A stretch of DNA of 64,000 nucleotides, from positions 62,001 through 126,000 of the forward strand of contig CAZCAC010000004.1 in NCBI GenBank assembly GCA_964496575.1. The letters are read 5' to 3'. How positions within the stretch are numbered: position 1 is the first letter of the stretch; each line of letters begins with the position of its first letter. Source of the stretch: CAZCAC01 sp964496575. Its GTDB lineage: Bacteria > Planctomycetota > UBA1135 > GCA-002686595. The notes under the pieces were generated by a model. The model was not told the origin of the DNA. It worked only from the letters and a program-made list of their open reading frames with translations, and ran no database searches. A program made the position numbers and the translations under genes. Positions 9,248 to 19,021 of the stretch are shown one piece after another.

Positions 9248-10873
9248 CTACTCGCCTTTCTCCTTCCGCTTGTTCCTCAGGAACTCGTACATGTTGAATC
9301 GCTTCGGAAACGCGACCCGGTTCTCCTTGGCCCAGGCGGTCCAGAGCTGGACCAACCTGTCGCATTCCACGGGCTCCCTCTCGGCCAGGTCGTTCATTTC
9401 GGAGCGGTCGGTGTCCAGGTCGTACAGCTCCCACGGCTTCCGGTACTCGCGTACCAGCTTCCACTTCCCGAACCGTACGGCCGCATTCCCCTCGTGCTCC
9501 CAGAAGATTGGCGTCTGGTGGATCGGCTCCTCGCTGCCCCTGAGCAGCGGAACCATGGAGGCACCTTCGCAGGCCGGGATGTGGTCGGGGTACCGGGCGC
9601 CGGCCAGCTCCACACAGGTCGCCATGAAGTCGGGCAGGTAGGCGTATTGGCGGACGAACGATCCGTTCGCCTCCGGTGAGATCCCCGCGGGCCAGTGAAC
9701 GATCAACGGCGTGCAGGCGCCTCCTTCGTGCACGAAGTGCTTGTACAGCCGAAACGGCGTGTTGCAGGCGTTGGCCCAGGCGAGTCCGAGCCGCACGCCG
9801 GCCGTGGTCTCCAGCGGTGGGTTCTTCACCATCTCGGCCGAGCCCTGGCCCAGCCGGCCACCTTCCTGACAGGCTCCGTTGTCGGACAGGAAGAAGATCA
9901 CGGTGTCGTCCAGCTTGCCGAGCTCTCGCAGATGATCGACCAGCTTGCCGATGTTCTGGTCGATCGAGTCGATGCAGCCGGCATAGGCCGCCATGATCGA
10001 ATCGAGATCGTCCCGTTGTTCTTCGGACAACGAATCCCAGCTAGGTCCGACGTGTGGTGCCGCGACGAGGTCCTCGGCAAACATTCCCATCGCCTTCTGC
10101 TTCTTCAGTCGCCGACGCATCAACGGTTCCCAGCCGTCCGTGTAGCTCCCTTTGTACTTCTGAAACTCCTTCCACTTGGAGTTCAGGGGCCAGTGTGGCG
10201 CGTTGTACGACAGGTAGAGAAAGAACGGTTTGTCCTCGGCCGCGATCGACTCGGTGATGAACCTGCATGCCTGATCGGTGAACGCATCGGTCGTATAGAA
10301 GCCCTCGCCCGTTGCGACCGGATCGTTGCCCGCGGTGATGCCTCTCTTTCCGCCCGGTTTGAAGTAGTTGCAGCCACCGCTCACGCATCCGTAGTACCGG
10401 TCGAAACCGCGCTGCAGCGGCCAGGACTCCCGGCGGTGCATACCCAGGTGCCACTTGCCGGTCATCAGGGTGTGGTAGCCGGCGCCACGCAACACTTGCG
10501 CGATGGTGGTGCACTGGTCGTTCAGGAAGCCCTGGTAAGGACCCTCGAAACCGAGCGATTGCTCGGGCGGTTCGGTCATGTGACCGATCCCCACCTGGTG
10601 CGGGTGCAAGCCAGTCATCAGGCTGGCCCGCGTCGGGCAGCAGCGACCGGAGTTGTAGAACTGCGTGAAGCGCAGCCCACCTGCGGCGAGCTGATCGATG
10701 TTGGGCGTGTCGACTTCACCGCCGTAGCAGCCGACGTCGGAGAACCCCATGTCGTCGACAAGAACGATGATGATGTTCGGCCGTGGCGCAACATCCTCGC
10801 TAGCCGCCAGGCCATTCAGGGCGAACGTGGTGCAGGTCGTGAGCAACGTCAGCAGCGGAATGGAGCTTCGCAT
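9248..10873 (-). CDS. Secreted formylglycine-dependent sulfatase (arylsulfatase A family)
   Basis: This 541-residue protein is predicted to hydrolyse sulfate esters, probably on sulfated polysaccharides, outside the cytoplasm. The N-terminus is a signal peptide (hydrophobic LLTLLTTCTTFALNG, cleavage near residue 23). Metal ligands Asp40-Asp41 lie in LVDDMGFSDVG. The FGly site is C78-C-P-T-R82, in RCCPTRASLMTG, where the first Cys would become formylglycine. TGKWHLG and the C-terminal metal motif FLSDNGA are also present. ATG 10873 starts the signal peptide; the longer frame to 11098 adds a low-complexity leader. Substrate cannot be told from sequence. It needs a formylglycine-generating enzyme that is not encoded in this window. 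Confidence 0.93.
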   Translation of the reverse strand: MRSSIPLLTLLTTCTTFALNGLAASEDVAPRPNIIIVLVDDMGFSDVGCYGGEVDTPNIDQLAAGGLRFTQFYNSGRCCPTRASLMTGLHPHQVGIGHMTEPPEQSLGFEGPYQGFLNDQCTTIAQVLRGAGYHTLMTGKWHLGMHRRESWPLQRGFDRYYGCVSGGCNYFKPGGKRGITAGNDPVATGEGFYTTDAFTDQACRFITESIAAEDKPFFLYLSYNAPHWPLNSKWKEFQKYKGSYTDGWEPLMRRRLKKQKAMGMFAEDLVAAPHVGPSWDSLSEEQRDDLDSIMAAYAGCIDSIDQNIGKLVDHLRELGKLDDTVIFFLSDNGACQEGGRLGQGSAEMVKNPPLETTAGVRLGLAWANACNTPFRLYKHFVHEGGACTPLIVHWPAGISPEANGSFVRQYAYLPDFMATCVELAGARYPDHIPACEGASMVPLLRGSEEPIHQTPIFWEHEGNAAVRFGKWKLVREYRKPWELYDLDTDRSEMNDLAEREPVECDRLVQLWTAWAKENRVAFPKRFNMYEFLRNKRKEKGE

Positions 10874-10967
10874 ACGGTGGATGATACGAGGCCCGGCGGC
10901 AGCCCCTGCATTCGAACTCCCCGGAAGTGGATGCTCCCTGTGACCGAAAGAACTGCACGGCGGAACG

Positions 10968-12425
10968 TCACGGCAACCAGTGGACCTCCAGGCCGTTGGA
11001 GGTGTTGGAGTCGTTGACCCCGGACCCACAGGGCGGGTTGTCCGTGTCGCGGAACCACCACTGGTACTGACGCATGTCACCGGGCCGGATGACGTCACCG
11101 AGCTGCGCCGAGCGTGCGGAGATCACCGTTCCCGCAGTGTCCGCACTCCCATTGGCATCGTTCATCGCCACCTTCAGCCGCTTCAGGGTCCCTCCCGCAC
11201 AGCGGATGCCGTCACCCAGGAACGCCCCCATCCCGTCGAGATCGTTGTGCGCCTGAAGGAACAGGCCCACGCTGTTCGGCTGACCGCGCATCCCGTGCAG
11301 GACGACCGTGTCATCGGCGAGCCGGGCGATCCCGGAGCCGTCCAGGGAGGCTCCCGCGGGAAACGTCCCATTCGCGCAACCGGACCGCGGATCGCTCTGG
11401 TCATTGTCGTTCGAGCAGGGGCAGGCGTTGCCCTGGCTGGTGTGCCCGAAACAGTATCGCCGGTGCGGGGGAGGGGGACAGCAATCGCCCGACCCCAGGA
11501 TCTCCATGTGAATCGACGGGTAGGGGCTTCCTCCACTCCAGTAGTGATGCCCCCACCAGTAGCAACCGTTGTACACGAAGGTCGAACCGCCGAGGTAGTC
11601 GTCGAGCTCGACGATGCCCTGGCTGTTCAGGCCCGAGCCCTGAGAGTTGACGCCGGGTACGTTCGTACCGGCCCAGAAGATGGTGTCGCAACCGACGCAG
11701 CAGCCGGTGCCGCCCGGGCCGTTGTTCGTGCGGCCGTCGGGGTCGCCCGCGATGATGGGGCCGGAGATGGCGGCCGGGTCGGGAGTCACCTGCAGGTAGG
11801 CGTACCCGAAGTTGTCGAGCGCCAGCGAATCGTCCCAGGTGCCGTCGCAGTCCCCCTTCATGTTGAAGACGAGCGTCGTGCCGAGCAGGTCGATGTCGAC
11901 GACCCAACAGCCGACGGTGACACCAGGAGTAGGGGAGCCGGGAAGGCCCGAGATCTGCAGGGCGAGGGTCGGGATGAGGTTGCTCGCATCCGCGCACGCG
12001 CTGTAGCACTCGTAGAAGAGGTTCATCGCGGTCATCGGTGCCGCAACACCGGTGCAGTACGCGAACTCGTACCGCTGGACGTCGTACCCGCCGGCCGTAC
12101 CGACCAGCGACGTGTTCATGAAGGCAAAGCTGCCGAGGGGGCCCTGGTCGATCTGCGGCGAGCTGAAGCTGGGGATGCGGCCGTCGTCGTGGAAGGTTTG
12201 CTGTTCGAGGCTGATGTAGAAGCTACCCGAGCAGGTGTTGTCGTAGAGCACGTCGCTCGACCCCCTGGTGATCGAAGGCTCGCCCCGAGTCCAGGTGCCG
12301 GTGGCCAGGTGCAAGGTGCCGGCGTCCTTCACGCCGGGAACGGGGAGATACCGGCCGGTTCCCTGGGCGACGACGGCGGTGCCGAGGGCGGTGACGCCGG
12401 CGGTGAAGACGATTGCGCGCTGCAT
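10968..12425 (-). CDS. Secreted protein with Cys-rich linker and shared C-terminal module
   Basis: This 485-residue protein begins with a signal peptide (MQRAIVFTAGVTALGTAVVAQG). The body, about residues 30-320, is a beta-rich domain of unknown function with several Cys and Asp/Gly-rich turns. From about residue 330 it has a linker CPCSNDNDQ followed by SGCANGTF, then a module of about 130 residues with GDGIRCAGGTLKRL and a terminal NTSNGLEVHWLP. The same linker and module end the two Kelch proteins at 45452 and 47255, which points to a common export, anchoring or assembly role. ATG 12425 is chosen over the upstream in-frame start at 12449 because it begins the signal peptide. Confidence 0.8.
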   Translation of the reverse strand: MQRAIVFTAGVTALGTAVVAQGTGRYLPVPGVKDAGTLHLATGTWTRGEPSITRGSSDVLYDNTCSGSFYISLEQQTFHDDGRIPSFSSPQIDQGPLGSFAFMNTSLVGTAGGYDVQRYEFAYCTGVAAPMTAMNLFYECYSACADASNLIPTLALQISGLPGSPTPGVTVGCWVVDIDLLGTTLVFNMKGDCDGTWDDSLALDNFGYAYLQVTPDPAAISGPIIAGDPDGRTNNGPGGTGCCVGCDTIFWAGTNVPGVNSQGSGLNSQGIVELDDYLGGSTFVYNGCYWWGHHYWSGGSPYPSIHMEILGSGDCCPPPPHRRYCFGHTSQGNACPCSNDNDQSDPRSGCANGTFPAGASLDGSGIARLADDTVVLHGMRGQPNSVGLFLQAHNDLDGMGAFLGDGIRCAGGTLKRLKVAMNDANGSADTAGTVISARSAQLGDVIRPGDMRQYQWWFRDTDNPPCGSGVNDSNTSNGLEVHWLP

Positions 12426-12591
12426 GGGAGGCCCTCTGGACTGGCGCATCCCCAGTGAGGGAGCGCGAACGGGGCGAAGCCGGGAGGGGCGGCCGTGCCG
12501 GTCGATTCCGATGGAATCGACCAGCCCCCTCCGGAACGTCGCTCGGCAGTCGTCCGTCTCGGAAAATCTGGCCTTTTTCCCCCGGCGGACG

Positions 12592-12622
12592 CCTGGCCCT
12601 GCACCTCGGGTGCAGGGCCAGG
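12592..12622 (-). terminator. Perfect 14-bp hairpin after the pyroglutamyl-peptidase-like gene
   Basis: The arms CCTGGCCCTGCACC and GGTGCAGGGCCAGG pair perfectly around a 3-nt TCG loop. The hairpin lies about 48 nt beyond the stop codon of the leftward gene ending at 12670 and before the next leftward gene. No T-tract follows on the minus strand, so intrinsic termination is uncertain. It may be an end-stabilising or Rho-assisted element. Confidence 0.5.
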
Positions 12623-12669
12623 GCAGAGGGCGCGCCCATCAACCGGGCGCCACCCGAGACCCGCCTGGC

Positions 12670-13950
12670 TCAAGGGACGATGGTCAACTTCACCGTGTTC
12701 GAGCCGAACCAGGGCTGGCCCGCCGGGAACGGAACCACGTAACCGAACCAGAACGGGTTGCCGAGCCATCCGGACGGAATCGGCCCCTGGGTATCGAAGT
12801 AGGCGGTCGCCGCGCCCGAGGAATCGAGAGCGCTCTGGAAGTTCTCGAAGTACGGAGTATTCGCCATCTGCAGCGTCAAGTCCGTGAAGCTGTCCCAGTT
12901 GAGTTGCAGCAGACCGCCTCCCGGCAGCGGGATGCCGGGTGCCGTGCCACTGACGCTCCCGGCCATGACGTAGTTGCGGCCCGCGTTCGCCAGTCCGCCG
13001 TTCAGGACGAAGGGAATACGCCCACCGGTCGCCGGCACCACGCGCGAGAAGGGTACCAGTGGCTCCTCCAGCGACGAGATCAGCTCGCGCAGTGTGACCT
13101 CGGTGGCGGCAATCGCCTCGGGCAGGCCGATAAGACTGCCGACGTGGATGTGCCCACCGGCCAGGATCGGATCCGGATCGGTGGGGAGAGCATGCAGATC
13201 ATGGTACCAGGTTGCGTGATAGCCGATGTACTCACACAGGAAGGCGCCGGCGTTTCCCCACGTATCGGCGATTGCGTTGATCCCGAGACCGGATTGATTC
13301 ACCGCGGCGACGATCCGCTCCATGGGCAAAGAGGAGTAGCGAATGAAACCCGTGGAGACGCTGCCGTCGGGGGGTGATGGCGTTGGCTTGAGTGGTATCG
13401 TGTAGTCGCTCTGCCAGGACGACTGGCCGAGGTTGCGCTTGCGCCACTCCAGCTCCCAGTGGTAGTTGGGGAGGGCCAGACCGAAGGTGATGATCGCCAC
13501 CGGCTTGATCTGGTCGGCGATCAACCAGAAGTCGTTGGACGTGTCCTGGTAGTCCACTTCGAAGTCCCCCTGGCCCTGGCCGAGCGTTCCGCTGGGGAAC
13601 TCCGGGAAGAACGAGTAGATGTCGTACCCGCGTCCTTCCCAGTTGCCGCCCATCCAACCACCTGGGTTCTGCACCGGGTCCGGGCTGAAGTGTCGGATCA
13701 TCTCATTGGTCGGAGGCCAGTAGCCGGTGAGCATGATCCTCGGCAGGCTCGGCGCGGTGGGAACGTCGTTGGTGACGACGTACGGAATGGGGCGGTCGAT
13801 CGAGATCCTCTTCGCATAAGGGGGGAGCGGAGTACCCGGCGGCACGGGTGATTCCTGCGAGAAGGATGGAGCGGCAACCCCTCCCGTGAAGGTGATGAGT
13901 GCCGTTGTGAAGATGGAGATACTCGCGAGCAAGTGCTTCGGGTCTTTCAT
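12670..13950 (-). CDS. Exported pyroglutamyl-peptidase I-like protein (C15-type fold) with C-terminal extension
   Basis: This 426-residue protein has an N-terminal signal (hydrophobic ISIFTTALITFTGGVAA). The next 250 residues resemble pyrrolidone-carboxylate peptidase: MLTGYWPPTNE near the start, an IITFGLAL strand, a nucleophile-type Cys in AGAFLCEYIGY and a His in GGHIHVGSL, where C15 enzymes have FIHVP. The remaining about 120 residues form a beta domain ending SNTVKLTIVP, similar in style to the end of the neighbouring FG-GAP protein. C15 enzymes are normally cytoplasmic and about 215 residues, so an exported, extended form is unusual. The assignment comes from motif similarity by eye, and activity is not assured. 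Confidence 0.65.
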   Translation of the reverse strand: MKDPKHLLASISIFTTALITFTGGVAAPSFSQESPVPPGTPLPPYAKRISIDRPIPYVVTNDVPTAPSLPRIMLTGYWPPTNEMIRHFSPDPVQNPGGWMGGNWEGRGYDIYSFFPEFPSGTLGQGQGDFEVDYQDTSNDFWLIADQIKPVAIITFGLALPNYHWELEWRKRNLGQSSWQSDYTIPLKPTPSPPDGSVSTGFIRYSSLPMERIVAAVNQSGLGINAIADTWGNAGAFLCEYIGYHATWYHDLHALPTDPDPILAGGHIHVGSLIGLPEAIAATEVTLRELISSLEEPLVPFSRVVPATGGRIPFVLNGGLANAGRNYVMAGSVSGTAPGIPLPGGGLLQLNWDSFTDLTLQMANTPYFENFQSALDSSGAATAYFDTQGPIPSGWLGNPFWFGYVVPFPAGQPWFGSNTVKLTIVP

Positions 13951-14037
13951 CACTGTGGTTCCTCGCCGGGGTGATTCGGTATGTGGTTCTGTGTGCAACT
14001 CTGGTAGATGGCCCGGTCATCGGCCGAGGTCGGGCTG

Positions 14038-14069
14038 GCCCGCCGCACCCGAATGGCGGCGCGGCGGGC
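14038..14069 (-). terminator. GC-rich hairpin after the FG-GAP gene
   Basis: GCCCGCCGC (14038-14046) pairs with GCGGCGGGC (14061-14069) across a 14-nt loop. It begins about 35 nt beyond the leftward stop codon at 14105. There is no U-tract, so its role as a terminator is tentative. Confidence 0.35.
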
Positions 14070-14104
14070 TCGAGGGTCCGAGGTTGAGACCGGTGAGAAT
14101 CGAC

Positions 14105-15937
14105 TCAGGGAATGACCTCGATGTCCAGCACGTCACTGGCCGAGTGCGTGTAGAAGGGAGCCGGCGGGTTCACCACGACGTTGCCCGCGTAGAAGTACTC
14201 GTAGATCCACGGAGTCAGTGCTCCCGGCCTCGCGGCGATGCGAGTGATTGCCGTCTTCTTGTTCCCGAAGAACTCGAGGTTCTGGGGGAAGTACAGGAAG
14301 GGGTTGGCGAGGCTCGTGTCGTAGAAAGGAGTCTCGTCGAGCATCAACTGCGAGGAGTCGCTGCACACGTACCCAGGACCGTACTGGTCGCTGAGAAGCA
14401 TGAAGTAGAACGAGTTCGGATTGATAGTGCCGGAGGGATTCATGTAGAGGACGACGTTCCCGCCGGTCTGAGCGGAGATCTTCGAGCTCAGCGTGGAGAG
14501 GGTCACCTGCGGGTCCGGGTTTCCGGGAGAGGTGACCGTGACCGTTCGGTTGGTCGGATCGCCCGCGAGGACGTCGATCCAGCCGTCGTTGTTCACGTCG
14601 CCCATGGCCAGGGAGACGATCGTGTTCGCGGGAAGATCCTGCTCCGCGAAGTCCACCAGGAAGTTGTCCGTCGTCGGATTCCCGAACACCGTGTCGCCGT
14701 TCGAGACCCAGCGTACCGCGGTGGTGGACCTGGCGACCAGGTCACCACGGCCATCGCCGTTGATGTCCCCACCGGCGGCCAGGGCGGAGCCCATGTTGTT
14801 GCCGTCGATTCCGTTGCCCTCGAAGGAGTTGATGTCGGGGGCGGTGCTGCCGAGCACGGGAGAGCGGAACCCGACATAGCCGCCGACGTGCAGCGGATAG
14901 GTGCCGCCAGGATCGCCGACCCAGTCTCCATAGGCGATGTCGTCGATCCCGTCGTTGTTGACGTCACCGGGTGCAGCGAGGGTCAACTGCTCCAGGTTCC
15001 CATCGAACCGGATGAAGCTCACTCCATCCATGGGTGCGAGTATGTTGAAAGCACCCGTCGCCGGGGCGGAGTTGTAGACCGCGAAGCCTCTTCCACCGCT
15101 TCTGTAGCCACCGCATAGCAGGTTCACCGGGTCCCAGGTGCCCATATCGATGAAGATGTAGGTGCTGGCGATATCGCCGAAGCCGTCACCGTCGAAGTCA
15201 CCGCCGACGATCGTCTTGCCGAATCCTTGCGGGCCGTGGAGCACTCCTCCCCAGTTGGGGCAGTAGTGGCCGGCCGTCGGCCCGAACGTGGTGTGCCATG
15301 CTCCGGTCAGTCCGTCATAGACGTCGATGTATCCCTGACGCGGAGAGACCATGCCCGCGGGCCCTTTCGGTGAGCTGGCTGCCCACATCTGGCGAGGAGT
15401 GGCTCCGCCGCCCCGCTGAACCGGATCCGGCAGGATGGTGACGGATTCCCCGAGCTTGCTGGCCCCGATCGTGGTGCCCGCCGAGAACTTGAAGTTCCAG
15501 ACTCCGGTTCCGACGCTGTAACCGGAGTTGGCAAAGACGTAGTGCGCGCCCCCGTAGGCGAGGCCGGAGGTCGGCCCTCCGGCCCGCTCGTTGGGCGCCC
15601 CGACGACGAGCTCGTCCAGACCGTCGAGGTCGAGATCGCCGGCAGCAAGCGCGAATCCGAACAGGCCGCGTGCTACTGGCCATGGGGAGGTGATGTTGCG
15701 GACTGTTCCGTCACCCATGTGCACGTCGACCTGGCCGGGAAAGGTCGAGCTGGGAACATCCTGGCCGGGGATCCCGATGGCGACGTCTACGAGTCCGTCA
15801 CCGTCGAAGTCACCGGTCGCGAGAGAGTGGCCGTAGTTGTCGCTGACCGAACCACTGTAGTTGAATGGAGCGAGCGATGTCTGCGCGAGCGCTGGACTCG
15901 CCATGAAAAGCACGGGAAGCAAGGTATGACACTTCAT
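14105..15937 (-). CDS. Secreted FG-GAP/VCBS-type beta-propeller protein
   Basis: This 610-residue protein starts with a clean signal peptide (MKCHTLLPVLFMASPALAQ). At least five FG-GAP/integrin-type repeats follow, each with a Ca-binding DxDxDG-like loop: GDFDGDGLVDVAIG, GDLDLDGLDELVVG, GDFDGDGFGDIAS, GDVNNDGIDDIAYG, GDINGDGRGDLVA and GDVNNDGWIDVLAG. The last about 110 residues are a separate beta domain ending DVLDIEVIP, comparable to the tail of the upstream pyroglutamyl-peptidase-like protein. It is probably a surface or extracellular Ca-stabilised protein; ligand unknown. ATG 15937 begins the signal; an in-frame upstream ATG at 16027 only adds a basic leader. Confidence 0.88.
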   Translation of the reverse strand: MKCHTLLPVLFMASPALAQTSLAPFNYSGSVSDNYGHSLATGDFDGDGLVDVAIGIPGQDVPSSTFPGQVDVHMGDGTVRNITSPWPVARGLFGFALAAGDLDLDGLDELVVGAPNERAGGPTSGLAYGGAHYVFANSGYSVGTGVWNFKFSAGTTIGASKLGESVTILPDPVQRGGGATPRQMWAASSPKGPAGMVSPRQGYIDVYDGLTGAWHTTFGPTAGHYCPNWGGVLHGPQGFGKTIVGGDFDGDGFGDIASTYIFIDMGTWDPVNLLCGGYRSGGRGFAVYNSAPATGAFNILAPMDGVSFIRFDGNLEQLTLAAPGDVNNDGIDDIAYGDWVGDPGGTYPLHVGGYVGFRSPVLGSTAPDINSFEGNGIDGNNMGSALAAGGDINGDGRGDLVARSTTAVRWVSNGDTVFGNPTTDNFLVDFAEQDLPANTIVSLAMGDVNNDGWIDVLAGDPTNRTVTVTSPGNPDPQVTLSTLSSKISAQTGGNVVLYMNPSGTINPNSFYFMLLSDQYGPGYVCSDSSQLMLDETPFYDTSLANPFLYFPQNLEFFGNKKTAITRIAARPGALTPWIYEYFYAGNVVVNPPAPFYTHSASDVLDIEVIP

Positions 15938-16122
15938 GGTAGTTGTCCGAATGAAGGGGATGGGCGAGAGCGGACCACGCGTCCGCTGCTGCGAAACATG
16001 TCCTGGACCCTTCCACGGGTTCTCCAAACCAGCGGAAGTTCTGGGGACCCGATGTGCCCGAGGCTCGCCGACTTCTGAACCGGAGCTGGTGAGTTCGCTC
16101 TGTTGGTCTTATCCTGGCCCTC

Positions 16123-19008
16123 ATGAGACGAACTCCGGCGATTGCGCTTCTGATCCTGCCCCTGCTCCTCTCCTGCGCGCTCGCGCCCGGCGCCGCGGTC
16201 ACCGCCGCGCCCCAGGATGGCGGTGACGCTCCCGACTTCGATCCGATTCGATTCGGTGATGCGGAGGAGCTGGACTATGCGATCGACTTCTTCCCCGGCG
16301 CGAGCTACGACCCGGCGATCCCGACCCCCGACTCGATCCTGGGACAGAAGCATGCGACCCGCTTTTCGCACCACCAGGAAATGCTCGAGTGCTTCCGCCG
16401 CTGGGCAGAGACTTCCGAGCGGGTGAGCGTAACGACCTTCGGCATGACGCACGAGGGACGCGACCTTGTCTACGCGGCGATCACCTCGCCCGAGAACCAG
16501 GCGCGGATCGACGAGATCAAGGCGGGACATGCGAGGCTCGCCGATCCTCGCGGGCTGAGCGAAGCGGAGGGGCAGCGGCTGCTCGACACGATCCCGCCGG
16601 TCGCCTGGATGGCCTACTCGATCCACGGCGACGAGCTCTCCGGAACCGATGCGGCTGTGGCGCTCGGGTACCACCTCGCCGCCTGCACCGACGAGGAGGT
16701 ACAGCAGCTCCTGCGCGACGTGGTCGTGGTGATCGATCCCTGCGAGAACCCCGATGGACGCGAGCGGATCATCAGCATGGTCGAGCAGATGGCGGGTTAC
16801 ACGCCCAACCTCGACTACGCCTCGATGCACCGTGGGCGCTGGCCGCGAGGGCGCGGCAACCACTATCTCTTCGACATGAACCGCGACTGGGGCGCGGGGA
16901 GCCAGCCGGAGACGCGGGCGCGCTGGCGGGCGGTCCTCTCCTGGAATCCGCAGCTGTTCGTCGACGCGCACGAGATGGGCGGGCTCGACACGTTCCTCTT
17001 CTATCCGCAGAACGACCCGTTCCTGCCGATCCTGACCGAGACGTTGATCCACTGGCAGAGGGTCTTCGGCGACGAGCAGGGGCTCGCCTTCGACGAGCAC
17101 GGGTGGAGCTACTACACCCGCGAGTGGGCCGACGGCTGGGCGCCGTTCTACTCCGACTCCTTCGGCTCGCTGATCGGCGCGGTGGGCATCCTCTACGAGC
17201 AGGCGGGGACCAAGGGCTTCCAGCTACGGCGCAGGTCGGGCGAGATCCTGACCTTCCGCGAGGCAGTGCACCATCAGGTCGTGGCGAGCGTGGCCAACAT
17301 CGAGACGCTACAGCGTCATTCCGAGGAGGTCATGTCGACCTACCTCGCGGAGCGCCGCAAGAACGTCGCCGACGACACGCCGGGCAACGACGCCGTACTG
17401 GCGGTGCGACCCGATGGGAACGTCGATCGGCTGAACTTCCTGAAGCGGGTCCTCGTCGGTCAGGGGATCGAGTACTCCGTCGCCGGCGAGTCCTTCGAGC
17501 TGAGCGACGTGGAGGGCGCGCGTGGTGAGCGAGCGGAGACGCTCGAGTTCCCAGCGGGGACCTGGGTCATCCCGGCGAAGCAGCCGCAGCGCCTCCTGGT
17601 TCGCGCCTTCCTCGATCTCGACCACCGGATCGACCTGGACACGCTGAAGCGGGAGCGGAAGGACATCGAGCGCGACGGACGTTCGAGAATGTACGACGCC
17701 ACTGCATGGTCGCTGCTGCACGCCTTCGACCTCGACGCCTGGTGGGGAACCGGCGCGGTGGACGAGGGAAGCGCGCCGGAGCCATTGTCCGAGGGCGGGA
17801 TCGTGGTGGACGACTCCAGGACGGGGATCTTCTACGGCTGGATCGTGGACGGCGCCGCGGACAGCTCGGTGACGTTCGCCGCCCGCGCAATGGAGCTGGG
17901 CTTGCAGGTCAACTGCGCCGACGAGGCGTTCGAGACCGTGGAGGGCTCGTGGGCACGGGGGTCGTTGCTGGTCCGCAAGCACGAGAATCCCGGCGCACTC
18001 GTCGAGATCGAGGCGACGGTCGACCGCGCCGCCCGCGAGTCCGGCACCCGGGCGCAGCGTATCTACTCGGGCCGTGCACCGGGTGAGGGACACGATCTCG
18101 GCGGCCGTCACTTCCGGCTCCTGAAGCGGCCGCGCATCGCGGTGCTCTCCAACTCACCGGTCTCGACTTCTTCGTACGGTCACCTCTGGCACCACCTCGA
18201 CGTCGTGCTCGGCGTCCCGTTCTCGATCCTCGATGCGCAATCGTTGGGCCGCGCGGATCTGCGTCGCTACAACGTGCTGGTCTTGCCGCCCGGCGGCCTG
18301 AGCAGCGTGCTCGAGCCGATCGAGGAGCGGCTGGAAACGTGGGTGCGCGGCGGCGGAACGCTGATCGCGTGCGACGGCTCGGCAGCGGCGTTGACCGCCG
18401 GCCGGTTGGGGCTCTCCCGGGTGACCCTGCGCCGCAACGCGCTGGAGGAACTCGACGAGTACGCGCTCGCCGTGGAGCGGGAGCGTGCCGCGCGCGCGAT
18501 CGAGATCGATGAGGAGCTGGTGTGGACCGGAAAGCCCTCCGCGAAGGACGCGCCAGCCGAGGACGACGAAGCGGAGGAGCCTCCCGTCAAGCCGAAGGAC
18601 GGCGAATCGGTGGAGAGCCACGACGCCTGGCTGCGACGCTTCTCCCCCGCCGGCGTGAATCTCCTGACCGAGACCGACGACGAGCACTGGCTCAGCGCCG
18701 GCACGGGGACTCGCCTGCCGATCTCCTTCGGCGGTTCGTCGGTCTACCTGGCCAGGGAACCGATCGACACGGTGGTGCGCTTCCGCCCCGCGGACGAGCT
18801 GCGCCTCGCGGGCTTGCTCTGGCCGGAGGCACGCGAGCGCATCGCCGACAGCGCGTACCTCACCCGCGAGCCCTTCGGCAACGGCCAGCTGATCCTCTTC
18901 GCGGGGATGCCGGCGTACCGCGGGTACCATCTCGCCACCGGGCGCCTCTTCGCCAACGCCGTGATCTACGGCCCGGGCCTGGGCGCTCGGCAACCAGTGG
19001 GTTGGTGA
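16123..19008 (+). CDS. Secreted M14-family zinc carboxypeptidase, large form
   Basis: This 961-residue exported metallopeptidase has a signal segment (ALLILPLLLSCALAPGAA). The M14 zinc site is His168 and Glu171 in SIHGDELSG plus His283 in VDAHEMGG. Glu359 in YEQAGTKG is a plausible catalytic residue. After the peptidase domain (about 75-400) come about 560 residues, including a class-I-amidotransferase-like segment (RIAVLSNSP, then VLVLPPGG, about 665-740), a combination seen in large environmental M14 proteins. An acidic, Lys-rich linker sits near 800-830. It probably degrades peptides outside the cytoplasm. It converges with the ABC exporter operon, only 13 nt away. Confidence 0.9.
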   Translation: MRRTPAIALLILPLLLSCALAPGAAVTAAPQDGGDAPDFDPIRFGDAEELDYAIDFFPGASYDPAIPTPDSILGQKHATRFSHHQEMLECFRRWAETSERVSVTTFGMTHEGRDLVYAAITSPENQARIDEIKAGHARLADPRGLSEAEGQRLLDTIPPVAWMAYSIHGDELSGTDAAVALGYHLAACTDEEVQQLLRDVVVVIDPCENPDGRERIISMVEQMAGYTPNLDYASMHRGRWPRGRGNHYLFDMNRDWGAGSQPETRARWRAVLSWNPQLFVDAHEMGGLDTFLFYPQNDPFLPILTETLIHWQRVFGDEQGLAFDEHGWSYYTREWADGWAPFYSDSFGSLIGAVGILYEQAGTKGFQLRRRSGEILTFREAVHHQVVASVANIETLQRHSEEVMSTYLAERRKNVADDTPGNDAVLAVRPDGNVDRLNFLKRVLVGQGIEYSVAGESFELSDVEGARGERAETLEFPAGTWVIPAKQPQRLLVRAFLDLDHRIDLDTLKRERKDIERDGRSRMYDATAWSLLHAFDLDAWWGTGAVDEGSAPEPLSEGGIVVDDSRTGIFYGWIVDGAADSSVTFAARAMELGLQVNCADEAFETVEGSWARGSLLVRKHENPGALVEIEATVDRAARESGTRAQRIYSGRAPGEGHDLGGRHFRLLKRPRIAVLSNSPVSTSSYGHLWHHLDVVLGVPFSILDAQSLGRADLRRYNVLVLPPGGLSSVLEPIEERLETWVRGGGTLIACDGSAAALTAGRLGLSRVTLRRNALEELDEYALAVERERAARAIEIDEELVWTGKPSAKDAPAEDDEAEEPPVKPKDGESVESHDAWLRRFSPAGVNLLTETDDEHWLSAGTGTRLPISFGGSSVYLAREPIDTVVRFRPADELRLAGLLWPEARERIADSAYLTREPFGNGQLILFAGMPAYRGYHLATGRLFANAVIYGPGLGARQPVGW

Positions 19009-19021
19009 TCGCGATACGGAG

